In this document: positions 42,676 to 52,437 of the stretch, piece after piece
How the letters are laid out: the number at the start of each line of letters is the position of its first letter
Numbering within the stretch: the stretch's first letter is position 1
Source of the DNA: Brachybacterium phenoliresistens
GTDB taxonomy: Bacteria > Actinomycetota > Actinomycetes > Actinomycetales > Dermabacteraceae
DNA: 64,000 bases
Assembly (NCBI RefSeq): GCF_000576425.1
Contig: NZ_KK070005.1
Coordinates: 1 to 64,000, forward strand
Direction of reading: 5' to 3'
Notes under the pieces: generated by a model
Databases searched by the model: none
What the model saw: only the letters and a program-made list of their open reading frames with translations
Told to the model about the DNA's origin: nothing
Position numbers and translations under genes: made by a program

Positions 42676-44699
42676 GCGAGCTCGCCCTGCCGCCCCTGCC
42701 CCGGCGGCCCCATCACGACAGCGGGCCGCTGTGCGTGCCCGTGGCCGCGCACGCCCTCGGCGAGGAGGCGGTGCTGCGGGTCTGGGTCCCGGACTCCTAC
42801 CCGGTGACCGCGGTCGCGCTGCGCGCGGTCGTGGACGGGGAGATCCGCACCCGCGAGGCCCGGCCCCTGCCCGCCGCCGATGCGCCATCGGCCGATGCCG
42901 CGCCGGAAGAGCCGACGCCCGCCGAGGCGGGGGCCGGCACCTGGTGGCAGGTGCGCCTGCGCGCCGAGAACCCGGTGGTCCCCTACCGCTTCTGCCTCAT
43001 CGGCCCCGGCGGCGGGGACGTCCCCGCCTACGCGTGGCTGACCGCCGCCGGGCTGATCCCCTGGGACGTGGCCGATGCGACGGACTTCCGCCTGGTGGTG
43101 CACCCGCCCGCTCCGGCGTGGGTCGCCGATGCGGTCGTCTACCAGGTCTTCCCCGATCGCTTCGCCCGCTCGGCGAGCGCCCCCGTCGACGCGGAGGGCC
43201 GCCCCGCCCCGCAGGACCTGCCCGCCTGGGCGGTGCCGATGCGCTGGGACGAGGAGCCCGCCGTGCGCGGCGACATCACCGGGCGGCAGCTGTACGGCGG
43301 CGACCTGGACGGCGTCATCGAGCGCCTGGACCACATCGCCTCCCTCGGGGCGGACACCGTCTACCTCACCCCCGTGTTCCCCGCCGGCAGCGTGCACCGC
43401 TACGACGCCGCGACCTTCGACCGGGTGGACCCGCTGCTGGGCGGGGACGAGGCCCTGGTGCGGCTGTCGCAGGCGCTGCATGCGCGCGGCATGCGGCTGA
43501 TGCTGGACCTCACCACCAACCACACCGGCGACACCCACGAGTGGTTCCGCGCCGCCCAGGCCGATGCGGACTCCGTCGAGGCCGGCTTCTACCTGTTCAC
43601 CGAGCACCCCCACGCCTACCGCAGCTGGCTGGACGCGGTGCCGAGCCTGCCCAAGCTCGACCACCGCTCCCCCGCGCTGCGGGCCCGCATGCTCGAGGGG
43701 CCCGACAGCGTGGTGGGCCGCTGGCTCGCCCCGCCGGTCTGGGCCGACGGCTGGCGCATCGACGTGGCCAACATGACCGGCCGCCACGACGACGTCGACC
43801 TCGCCCATGAGGTGGCCCGCACCCTGCGCGGGACCATGCCCGAGGGGACCTGGCTGCTGGCCGAGCACGGCCACGACGCCACCGGGGACCTGGCCGGGGA
43901 CGGCTGGCACGGCACCATGAACTACACCGGCTTCACGCGGCCGCTGTGGGCGTGGCTGGCCGAGCCCGGCTCGACCCTGAACTGGCTGGGCCTGCCCACC
44001 ACCGTCCCGCGCCTGCCCGGCCCGGCGATCGCCCGCACCCTGGTGGACTACAACGCGCACATGCCGTGGCCGTCCCGGCTGCATTCGCAGAACCAGCTCT
44101 CCAGCCACGACACGCCCCGCACCCGCACCGTCGTCGGCACCCGGGAGCGGCAGATCGTCGCCGTGGCGGCCCTCGCGGCCCTGCCGGGCGTGCCGACGCT
44201 CTTCGCGGGCGACGAGATCGGCGCCGAGGGCAGCACCGGCGAGCATTCCCGCACGCCCATGCCCTGGGCGGCGATCGCGGCCGTCGACGACGCCGCGCCC
44301 GCCGACGGCTCCGCGCCCGCCGACGGCTCCGCGCCCGGCGACGGCCCGGCATCGGAGGGCTCCGCGCCCGTGGACGCCGAGGTGCTGCGGGCGACCCGGG
44401 CCCTGCTGGGCCTGCGCCGGCGCGAGCCCGCCCTGCGGCGGGGCGGCATCGGCCTCCTGCACGTCGAGGAGGACCTGCTGGTCCTCGCGCGCACCCATCC
44501 CGAGGGCGATGTGATCGTCGTCCTCGCCCGTGCCTCCCGGCCCGGGCCGGTGGAGCTCGATCTGCGAGGCTGGACCGGGATCATCGGCCTCGAGGAGATC
44601 CACGCCGAGGGGAACGTCGGGGGGAGCGCGGACGGTGCGCTCCTCACGATCCGGGCCGCCGGCCCCGGCGCGGCCTTCTGGCGCGCCCGACGATCCTGA
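42672..44699 (+). CDS. GH13 glycosidase (maltodextrin glucosidase/neopullulanase-like)
   Basis: 675-residue cytoplasmic alpha-amylase-family enzyme. An N-terminal beta domain (about 1-140) precedes the barrel, which starts at VVYQVFPDRFARS. Catalytic residues: Asp in WRIDVANMTG, Glu in LLAEHGHDA, Asp in SSHDTPRTR. The N-domain and insert pattern fit maltodextrin glucosidase or cyclomaltodextrinase, which trims imported dextrins. A low-complexity insert of ADGSAP repeats lies near residues 540-560. The start overlaps the permease stop. Confidence 0.88.
   Translation: MSELALPPLPRRPHHDSGPLCVPVAAHALGEEAVLRVWVPDSYPVTAVALRAVVDGEIRTREARPLPAADAPSADAAPEEPTPAEAGAGTWWQVRLRAENPVVPYRFCLIGPGGGDVPAYAWLTAAGLIPWDVADATDFRLVVHPPAPAWVADAVVYQVFPDRFARSASAPVDAEGRPAPQDLPAWAVPMRWDEEPAVRGDITGRQLYGGDLDGVIERLDHIASLGADTVYLTPVFPAGSVHRYDAATFDRVDPLLGGDEALVRLSQALHARGMRLMLDLTTNHTGDTHEWFRAAQADADSVEAGFYLFTEHPHAYRSWLDAVPSLPKLDHRSPALRARMLEGPDSVVGRWLAPPVWADGWRIDVANMTGRHDDVDLAHEVARTLRGTMPEGTWLLAEHGHDATGDLAGDGWHGTMNYTGFTRPLWAWLAEPGSTLNWLGLPTTVPRLPGPAIARTLVDYNAHMPWPSRLHSQNQLSSHDTPRTRTVVGTRERQIVAVAALAALPGVPTLFAGDEIGAEGSTGEHSRTPMPWAAIAAVDDAAPADGSAPADGSAPGDGPASEGSAPVDAEVLRATRALLGLRRREPALRRGGIGLLHVEEDLLVLARTHPEGDVIVVLARASRPGPVELDLRGWTGIIGLEEIHAEGNVGGSADGALLTIRAAGPGAAFWRARRS
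44301..44336. repeat. 18-bp minisatellite in the GH13 gene
   Basis: Two perfect 18-base copies (44301-44318, 44319-44336) and degenerate neighbours encode the ADGSAP linker in the first GH13 gene. Copy number could vary without shifting frame. Confidence 0.7.
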
Positions 44700-44854
44700 C
44701 CGTCCCGCATCCCCGGCGCGACCGCCGCTCCCGACCGCCCCGCCGTCCCCGTCGGTCCCGCCCCACCTGACGCGCCCGCCGCGTCCGAGCCCCCGGGCTC
44801 CCCGTCCTTCGCCCGCCGGGCGAGCAGCACCCCATCGGAAGGAAGCATCCCCGC

Positions 44855-46540
<1,686 letters not shown>

Positions 46541-46611
46541 GCCCCTGTGTCCTGCACCCCAGACGTCCCACCGGCCCGGGACGTCTGGGAGGCAGGACGC
46601 CGAGCAGTCGA

Positions 46612-46617
46612 TAGGAT
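46612..46617 (+). promoter_or_regulatory. -10 element of the first ATP-grasp gene
   Basis: TAGGAT seven bases before ATG 46625, consistent with a leaderless start. No -35 is obvious. Confidence 0.55.
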
Positions 46618-46624
46618 CCCAGCC

Positions 46625-47899
46625 ATGCCCGAGACCGCCCCCGCCGCCGCGCCCGCCCCCGACTTCGACCTCGTCCTGGTCGGCTCGGGACTGGGGATCT
46701 ACGCCTTCGCCCGCGCCTTCCACGAGCAGTACGGGACCGTGGCGACCATCGTGACGAAGGTGGGCCTGGAGCCCATGCGCCGTTCGGTGGCCTGCGACCT
46801 CGTCGAGCTCGGCTCCTCCGCCGGGGACGCGGACATGGTCGGTGCGCTGGTGGACCTCGCCGTCTCCCGCGGCGGCGTGCGCCCGCAGCTGCTGCTGTGC
46901 AACGCCGATTCCGTCGTGCAGCTGCTCAGCGACCACCGCGAGGCCCTCGAGCCCCACTACGAGATCCCGATCCTCGACGCGGAGACGCTGGACCGCGTCT
47001 CGGACAAGGCGGAGTTCGCTCTGCTGTGCGAGGCGCACGGCGTGCACGCCCCGCACACCGAGATCGTCGACATGCGCGGCATCGAGGACGCCGAGGCCGC
47101 CGAGGCCTGGCAGCCGCCGACCTTCGACATCCCCTTCCCCCTGGTCATGAAGGCGGCGAAGACGGCCGACATGGCCTCGGTGCGCTTCGCCGCGAAGAAG
47201 AAGGTGTGGTTCGTCCAGAGCCCCGAGGAGCTCGACGAGCTGCTGCGCACCATCGCGCGCGCCGGCTACCGCGGCCGCCTGGTCGTCCAGGAGCTGATCC
47301 CCGGGGACGACACCGCCATGTGCTCCATCACCGCCTACGTCGACCAGCAGGGGCGGGTGACCCTGCTGACCTCGGCGAGGGTGCTGCTCGAGGAGCACAC
47401 CCCCGACGCCCTGGGCCGCCCCGCCGCCATGATCACGACCGAGCTGCCGGAGGCCCTCGAGCAGGCCCGCCGCATGCTCGAGGCGACCGGCTGGCGCGGC
47501 TTCGCGAACTTCGACGTCAAGGAGGACCCGCGCGACGGGGTCCTGAAGTTCTTCGAGGTCAACCCGCGGATCGGCCGGAACCTGCACTACAACACCGCCG
47601 CCGGGGCGAACGTCTCCCGGGTGGTCGTCGCCGACCGCATCGAGCACCGCGAGATCGAGCCGCTCACCCGCTACGACGAGATCCTGTACTCGCTGGTGCC
47701 CCTGCCGCTGCTGCTGCGCTACGTCACCGACCCGGCCCAGCGCCGCTGGGTGCGCACCGTCGCCCGCCGCGGCACCGCGAACCCGTGGGCCTACCCCGCC
47801 GAGGGCGCCTGGGCCAAGCGCTACGCCTGGATGGTGGCGCTGAACCACGTGAAGAAGTTCCTGCGCTACTACCCCCGCCCCACCTCCACCGGCTTCTGA
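46625..47899 (+). CDS. ATP-grasp carboxylate-amine ligase (candidate peptidoglycan cross-bridge ligase 1)
   Basis: 424 residues. Nucleotide-type N-terminal fold (LVLVGSGLGIYAFARAFHEQYG), then an ATP-grasp domain: LVMKAAKTADMA with an ATP-binding Lys, LVVQELIPGDD, and metal/ATP residues in FANFDVKEDPRDG and FFEVNPRIGRN. It is clearly a paralogue of the gene at 50380-51648. Enterococcal D-aspartate ligase Aslfm, which adds D-Asp to the peptidoglycan stem, belongs to the same superfamily. The racemase next to its paralogue suggests a D-Asp or D-Glu substrate. Function is inferred. Confidence 0.8.
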   Translation: MPETAPAAAPAPDFDLVLVGSGLGIYAFARAFHEQYGTVATIVTKVGLEPMRRSVACDLVELGSSAGDADMVGALVDLAVSRGGVRPQLLLCNADSVVQLLSDHREALEPHYEIPILDAETLDRVSDKAEFALLCEAHGVHAPHTEIVDMRGIEDAEAAEAWQPPTFDIPFPLVMKAAKTADMASVRFAAKKKVWFVQSPEELDELLRTIARAGYRGRLVVQELIPGDDTAMCSITAYVDQQGRVTLLTSARVLLEEHTPDALGRPAAMITTELPEALEQARRMLEATGWRGFANFDVKEDPRDGVLKFFEVNPRIGRNLHYNTAAGANVSRVVVADRIEHREIEPLTRYDEILYSLVPLPLLLRYVTDPAQRRWVRTVARRGTANPWAYPAEGAWAKRYAWMVALNHVKKFLRYYPRPTSTGF

Positions 47900-48422
47900 C
47901 GCGCCCCTCCCCTCCGCGCACCCCGCCGGGCCCCGGCGCGCCCGCACGCCCCGCCCGACGGGCCTCGGCGCCCGCACGCCCCGCCCCGCGAGCCCTCCCC
48001 GCGAGCCCCTCCAGCCCGCGAGAAGTCATTTTCTGTCGCTTGAAGCCCTGTTCAAGCGACAGAAAACGACTTCTCGCCGCTCCCACCTGTCGGCCACCGC
48101 ACCGCCTGTCGCCCACCGCACCGCGTGTCGGCCGCCACACCGAATCCCGCCGGAATCCTCGTGCGCTCACCGGCAGCGTCGGCCTTCCGTCGCCGTCCTC
48201 GAGGCACGCTCCGCGCGCCGTCACCCGCGCCGTCCTCGCGACACGACGGCGGCCCCTGCGCGGTGCGCCGTCCCCACGGCACGACGGCGGTCCCTGCACG
48301 CGCGCCGTCCTCGCGGGCATGTCGACCGAGCACTCTGGGGAGGAGTACCACGTCGGCACTGCGACCAAGGGGATGTGGAGGACGACGCGGATGGTTCGCG
48401 CTGCGCTGGCACGGTGGCGCCC
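47900..48422. other. Noncoding region with hairpin and direct repeats
   Basis: 523 bases with no convincing gene. The first 120 bases are C-rich and low in complexity; a long hairpin lies at 48019-48076. From about 48085 to 48310 there are direct repeats, including two copies of CACGACGGCGGYCCCTGC near 48241 and 48279, and repeats of CACCGCACCG. The right end should hold the promoter of the nuclease-like gene; a weak TACCAC (48346-48351) is the only candidate. Confidence 0.6.
48019..48076. repeat. Long hairpin upstream of the nuclease-like gene (left)
   Basis: Two 26-base arms (48019-48044 and 48051-48076) pair with a single A-C mismatch around loop GCCCTG. The sequence is much richer in A/T than its surroundings. 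Its 26-base core matches the hairpin at 49440-49485 at 22 positions. Confidence 0.85.
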
Positions 48423-49376
48423 ATGCCTCATCCGCTTCTCCCTCTGCCCGCTCCGATCGCCGATCGGGTCTTCTCCCTCGCCGAGGCGCGCGACCTGGGC
48501 GTGCAGCCCGAGCGTCTGCGACGCCAAGACGTCCGGCGCATCGGCCCAGGGCTCTACGCTCCGGCAGGTGCGATGCCGAGCGAGATCGCGATCGCGGCCG
48601 CCCTGCAGCACGACCGGCCCGATGCTGTCGTCTCCCGGCTCAGCGCCGCGCGCATCTGGGAGCTTCCGCTGCCGCGATCCGTCCTGCAGAAGCAGGACGC
48701 GCCGGTGGATCTGACGCTTCCTCCCGGATCGCGAAGGCTGCGGCGCGCCGGAACCCGGGCGCGCTTCGCTCCTCTGCCTCCGACGAGCATCACGACGGTC
48801 GGGCCGGTACGGATCACGACGCGCGCCCAGACGTGGCGTGATCTGGCCGGCGCCGATGCGCACCTCTCCGACCTCGCCCTGACGCAGATCGGAGACCACC
48901 TCGTGCGGTCGCCGCGGCCGTGGGCCGAGAACAGGAGGACGGGCCCGTGGGCCACTCTCGAGGGTCTGGCGCACCTCGTCGCATCGAGCCGGGGTCGGCC
49001 CGGAGCGGTCCGGGCGGCACGTGTCCTGGACCAGGTGCGCGTGGGCGCCGATTCCCCGCGAGAGACCGAGCTGCGCCTGAGGCTCCTCGCCGCCGGAATC
49101 CCCGAACCGCTGCTCAACGTCCCGGTGATCGGTCCGCACGGCAGGCCGATGCACGAGCCGGACCTCCAATGGCCGCAGTGGCAGGTCGCGGCGGAGTACG
49201 AGGGAGCGGACCATCGCACCGCGGCACAGGTGCGCCGCGACATCGACCGTGCCGAACGCCTCCGGCGCATCGGATGGACCGAGATCCGCCTCATGAACGA
49301 CCACATGCACGACTGCGCACGCGAGGCCGTGGACCGCGTCCGGCGCGCGCTGGCCGAGCGGGGATGGCAGCCATGA
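48423..49376 (+). CDS. AbiEi-like N-terminal / DUF559-type nuclease-like C-terminal protein
   Basis: 317 residues from ATG 48423; in-frame GTG 48375 is an alternative and the start is uncertain. The N-terminus (FSLAEARDLGVQPERLRRQDVRRIGPGLYAPAG) resembles the winged-helix of AbiEi-family antitoxins. The C-terminus has HEPDLQWPQWQVAAEYEG and a following R-x-D-x3-R pattern, like DUF559/Vsr-type PD-(D/E)xK nucleases. No toxin partner is adjacent. Third codon positions contain more A/T than in neighbouring genes. Two related hairpins bracket it, and it separates the two ATP-grasp paralogues, which suggests insertion. Confidence 0.7.
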   Translation: MPHPLLPLPAPIADRVFSLAEARDLGVQPERLRRQDVRRIGPGLYAPAGAMPSEIAIAAALQHDRPDAVVSRLSAARIWELPLPRSVLQKQDAPVDLTLPPGSRRLRRAGTRARFAPLPPTSITTVGPVRITTRAQTWRDLAGADAHLSDLALTQIGDHLVRSPRPWAENRRTGPWATLEGLAHLVASSRGRPGAVRAARVLDQVRVGADSPRETELRLRLLAAGIPEPLLNVPVIGPHGRPMHEPDLQWPQWQVAAEYEGADHRTAAQVRRDIDRAERLRRIGWTEIRLMNDHMHDCAREAVDRVRRALAERGWQP

Positions 49377-49439
49377 CCGCGCGAGGTCCGCCCCCATGGC
49401 GACCTCGGCATGGTCGCCACGCCCCGTGAGACGCCAGAG

Positions 49440-49485
49440 GTCGATCTGCGTCGCATGAGCCCCTGTTCACGCGACGCAGATCGAC
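49440..49485. repeat. Hairpin downstream of the nuclease-like gene (right)
   Basis: Two 19-base arms (49440-49458 and 49467-49485) with one A-C mismatch and loop GCCCCTGT. It shares the core GTCGC-TGA...CCCTGTTCA-GCGAC with the left hairpin at 48019-48076. Both mismatches are of the same A-C type. Confidence 0.85.
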
Positions 49486-49573
49486 ATGTCGCGGTGCGGC
49501 GGACGGCGCCGAGGTGCGGGCCGAGCCTGCGGCGGAGGCGCCGAGGCAGAGGCCGGGTCGGGCACGGGCGGGG

Positions 49574-50383
49574 TCAGGCGGGGCGGAAGGCGGGGCTGAC
49601 CTGCTTGCCGGCGGCGAGGATGGTCGCGGTGGCCAGCTCGGTGAGGGAGTCGGTCAGGCGCGGGTCGCCGCGCAGGCCCTGCTGGTCGTAGACGACGCTG
49701 AGCTCGGTGCAGCCCAGCACCACGGTGCCGGCGCCGCCGTCGATCGCCTCGGCGACGCAGCCCTCGAACATCTCCATGTCCACCGGGCGCCCGGCCTTGA
49801 CCTGGTCGTAGATGATCGCGTTGACGCGGTCCTGGAGGTCGCGCGAGGGGATCCAGGCGCGCGCCCCGGCCTGCTCGAGCGCCTGCTGGTACACCTCGGC
49901 GCGCACGTTGCCCTCGGTGGCGAACACGGCCACCGGGGCCACGGCGCCGCCCCCGGCGGAGGCGCCGGCCCCGGCGGAGGCGGGGGCGCCGACGCGGCGG
50001 GCGGCGACCTCGGCGGTGAGCTCCACGATGCTGAGGAACGGCGCGGTGGTGGCCTCCTCGGCCTGGCGCACGAAGTGATGGGCGGTGTTGCAGGGCATCA
50101 CCAGCAGCGTGGCCCCGGCCCGCTCGAGCATGCGGGCGTCGCGGGCGATGACGATGCCGGGGTCCGGGGCCGCGGGGTCGAGGATCCGCGCGGTCCGATC
50201 CGGGGTGGTCGAGTGCTGGGAGACGAGCAGATCCAGGTGGTCCTGGTCGCTGGCGGCATCGGTGGCCCGGACGAGGATGTCGAGGAACACGCTCGTCGCC
50301 GCCGGGCCCAGCCCGCCGAGCACGCCCACGACCTGCGCGGACCAGTCCTCCGGCGCGATCCGCCCGCCCGGGCCCGCGCTCAC
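49574..50383 (-). CDS. Aspartate/glutamate racemase family protein
   Basis: 269 residues, PLP-independent two-cysteine racemase. Catalytic pair Cys98 in VMPCNTAHHF and Cys225 in VLGCTELSV; the start VVGVLGGLGPAATSVF is typical of aspartate racemases. A low-complexity Ala/Gly insert lies near residues 136-147. GTG 50383 overlaps the stop of the ATP-grasp gene, so racemase and ligase are made together. Cell-wall MurI is less likely given this operon; a supplier of D-Asp or D-Glu for the ligase is the natural reading. Confidence 0.88.
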   Translation of the reverse strand: MSAGPGGRIAPEDWSAQVVGVLGGLGPAATSVFLDILVRATDAASDQDHLDLLVSQHSTTPDRTARILDPAAPDPGIVIARDARMLERAGATLLVMPCNTAHHFVRQAEEATTAPFLSIVELTAEVAARRVGAPASAGAGASAGGGAVAPVAVFATEGNVRAEVYQQALEQAGARAWIPSRDLQDRVNAIIYDQVKAGRPVDMEMFEGCVAEAIDGGAGTVVLGCTELSVVYDQQGLRGDPRLTDSLTELATATILAAGKQVSPAFRPA

Positions 50384-51648
50384 CGGAAGTCCTCGGGACG
50401 GTAGTAGCGATGGAACTTGCGCACGTAGTTGAGCATGGCCGCGGCGATGGTCGCCCAGCGGCGCGGGTCCTTCTCCACGCCCGGGTACAGCAGGGGGTTG
50501 CGCACGCGGCGGGCGGCGACGACGCGGCGCAGCTGCTCCTTGGCATCGGGCAGGGTCGTGTAGCGGCGCACCAGGGCGACGGGGACCACGGTGTACAGCG
50601 CCTCCTGCTGCTCCTGGAGGATCTCGCCGGCCGCTCCGAGGCCCTCGCCGAGGTGCTCGCGCACGTACCAGGTCACCGGGTTGTGCCCGCCGGCGGTGAC
50701 GTAGTAGTTCGAGCGGCCCAGACGCGGGTTCAGCTCGAAGAACTTGGTGCGCCCGTCGCGGTGGTCGTACTTGAGGTCGAAGTTGGCGTAGCCGGTCCAG
50801 CCCAGCTCGCGGACCAGCCGCTGGGCCTGGTCGACGACGTCCGGGTCCACGGCGGTGATGATCGCGGCCGGGTTGCCGATGGCGCCCGGGCTGTGCTCCT
50901 CCAGCAGGGTGCGCCCGTAGGAGGCGAAGCGCACCCGGGAGTCGGCGTCGCAGTAGCAGGTGAGGATCCGCATGGCCTGGTCGTCGCCGGGGACGCGGTC
51001 CTGGACGATGATCGACTCGCGGTACCCGGCCTCGCGGATGCGGCGCAGCAGGTCCAGCAGCTCGGCGCGGGAGGCGACGGTGTGGACCTTCGACTTGCCG
51101 GCGAAGTCCGCCTTCTTCCACTCCGAGACCTCGGCCGGCTTGGCGATGACCGGGTAGGTGAAGGGGACCTCGAGGTCGGGGTCGACCTCCTGGGCGAGAT
51201 CGACGACGCGGGTGGCGGGGTGGTCCACGCCCAGGCGCTCGCACAGGGCCGTGAAGTTCTGCTTCTCGGTGCCGGCGCGGAAGGCGTCCATCCCGACGTA
51301 CGGCGCGGTCCAGCCCCCGGGCAGGGCGCCCATCGTGTCGCGCACGGCGATGATCGCCTTGACGGTCGCATCGGCCGAGCCGAGCAGCATCACCGGCGCG
51401 CCGGAGTGTGCGGCGGCCACCTGCGCGAGGACGGGGGCGAGCTGCGCGGGGTCGAAGGGATCCGGGCAGGAGACGTTCTCGATGATCGCGGAGCGGTCCA
51501 CGTGCCAGCCGCGCAGCCGGCTGATGACGATCGAGCGCACACCGTAGGCCTCGTGGAACGCCCGCGCCAGGGAGTAGGCGCCGATGTCGCCGCCCACGAT
51601 CACGGGCTGGACGGGCGGTGCGGCGGGCACGGGTGCGGCATTCGACAT
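50380..51648 (-). CDS. ATP-grasp carboxylate-amine ligase (candidate peptidoglycan cross-bridge ligase 2)
   Basis: 422 residues, paralogue of the 46625 gene: shared ARAFHEAYG, LLEEHSPGAIGNPAAIIT, GWTGYANFDLKYDHRDG and KFFELNPRLGRS, and a similar C-terminus of basic and Tyr residues. ATP-grasp Lys lies in VIAKPAEVSEWKKADF. The start lies 7 bases after TAGACT (51661-51656, minus), leaderless. In operon with an Asp/Glu racemase, the pairing known for enterococcal D-Asp ligase. The acceptor would be the peptidoglycan stem; whether it adds D-Asp or D-Glu cannot be decided here. Confidence 0.82.
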   Translation of the reverse strand: MSNAAPVPAAPPVQPVIVGGDIGAYSLARAFHEAYGVRSIVISRLRGWHVDRSAIIENVSCPDPFDPAQLAPVLAQVAAAHSGAPVMLLGSADATVKAIIAVRDTMGALPGGWTAPYVGMDAFRAGTEKQNFTALCERLGVDHPATRVVDLAQEVDPDLEVPFTYPVIAKPAEVSEWKKADFAGKSKVHTVASRAELLDLLRRIREAGYRESIIVQDRVPGDDQAMRILTCYCDADSRVRFASYGRTLLEEHSPGAIGNPAAIITAVDPDVVDQAQRLVRELGWTGYANFDLKYDHRDGRTKFFELNPRLGRSNYYVTAGGHNPVTWYVREHLGEGLGAAGEILQEQQEALYTVVPVALVRRYTTLPDAKEQLRRVVAARRVRNPLLYPGVEKDPRRWATIAAAMLNYVRKFHRYYRPEDFR

Positions 51649-51655
51649 GACGTGC

Positions 51656-51702
51656 AGTCTAGGTGCGGCACCCTCGACAGAGGATGCGACTCTCCCTACC
51701 CT
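51656..51702. promoter_or_regulatory. Divergent leaderless promoters
   Basis: TAGACT (51661-51656, minus) sits 7 bases before the ATP-grasp ATG 51648, and TACCCT (51697-51702, plus) sits 6 bases before the PEBP ATG 51709. The two -10 boxes are 35 bases apart. Confidence 0.55.
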
Positions 51703-51708
51703 TGCTCC

Positions 51709-52206
51709 ATGACCACCGATGACGTGACGACCGACACCCGGTTCCTCCTCTCCTCGACCGCGACGCCCTCGGGCTCGGTCGTGGCGCCGCAGCAGCTGGT
51801 GACGGAGCTGGGCGGGGAGGACCTCTCTCCGGATCTCTCCTGGACCGGGGCCCCGGAGGGCACCGCGTCCTTCGCCGTGACGTGCTACGACCCCGATGCC
51901 CCGACGGGGTCGGGGTTCTGGCACTGGATCGCCTGGGACATCCCGGGCGATGCCACCTCCCTCCCGCTCGGCCTGGCCCGCGACGATGCGAGCCTCCAGC
52001 AGGCGGTCAACGACTTCGGCCGACGCGGCTACGACGGCCCGCAGCCCCCGGCGGGCCCGCCGCACCGGTACATCTTCACCGTGCATGCGCTGCCGGTGGC
52101 CCAGCTCGGCGTGGACGCCGATCAGCCGCATGTCCAGGCGCGCTTCGCGATCTTCACCCAGCAGCTGTCCTCCGCCTCCTTCACCGCGACCTATCAGGCC
52201 CAGTAG
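51709..52206 (+). CDS. YbhB/YbcL family (PEBP-like) protein
   Basis: 165 residues of the phosphatidylethanolamine-binding protein/Raf-kinase-inhibitor-like fold. Signatures DLSPDLSWTGAPEGTASFAVTCYDPDAPTGSGFWHW and YDGPQPPAGPPHRYIFTVHAL form the anion-binding pocket with conserved Asp and His residues. The bacterial role is not established. No signal peptide; the start is 6 bases after TACCCT. Confidence 0.9.
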   Translation: MTTDDVTTDTRFLLSSTATPSGSVVAPQQLVTELGGEDLSPDLSWTGAPEGTASFAVTCYDPDAPTGSGFWHWIAWDIPGDATSLPLGLARDDASLQQAVNDFGRRGYDGPQPPAGPPHRYIFTVHALPVAQLGVDADQPHVQARFAIFTQQLSSASFTATYQAQ

Positions 52207-52296
52207 CCCTCTACCAGGTGACGCCCCGGGGCACCAGGGGGAAACACTCACCAACGCTCCGGGCGCATCCCCTGTCAGGGGGTTCCGCTGCCGCCA

Positions 52297-52302
52297 TAGT
52301 GT
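52297..52302 (+). promoter_or_regulatory. -10 element of the glycolipid operon
   Basis: TAGTGT six bases before ATG 52309, which is in frame with the GT4 gene and 43 codons upstream of its chosen start at 52438. Either the transcript is leaderless and the protein is longer, or 52309 only marks the transcription start. Confidence 0.45.
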
Positions 52303-52437
52303 CGTTCCATGCACGCACGAACCTGTGGTCACCGCACCGACGGAGCCCCGGGGCAGGGCCGGAGATCATCCCTCGGGAGGACCCGGTCCCTCCCTGGGGA
52401 GGATCCTTCGGCGCCCGAGCGATGGGAGCCTGGCACC

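Noticed and set aside
49574..50383. Glutamate racemase MurI
   Set aside because: Motifs PCNTAH and GCTEL with the GGLGPAAT start fit the aspartate racemase group, and the gene is in an operon with an ATP-grasp ligase.
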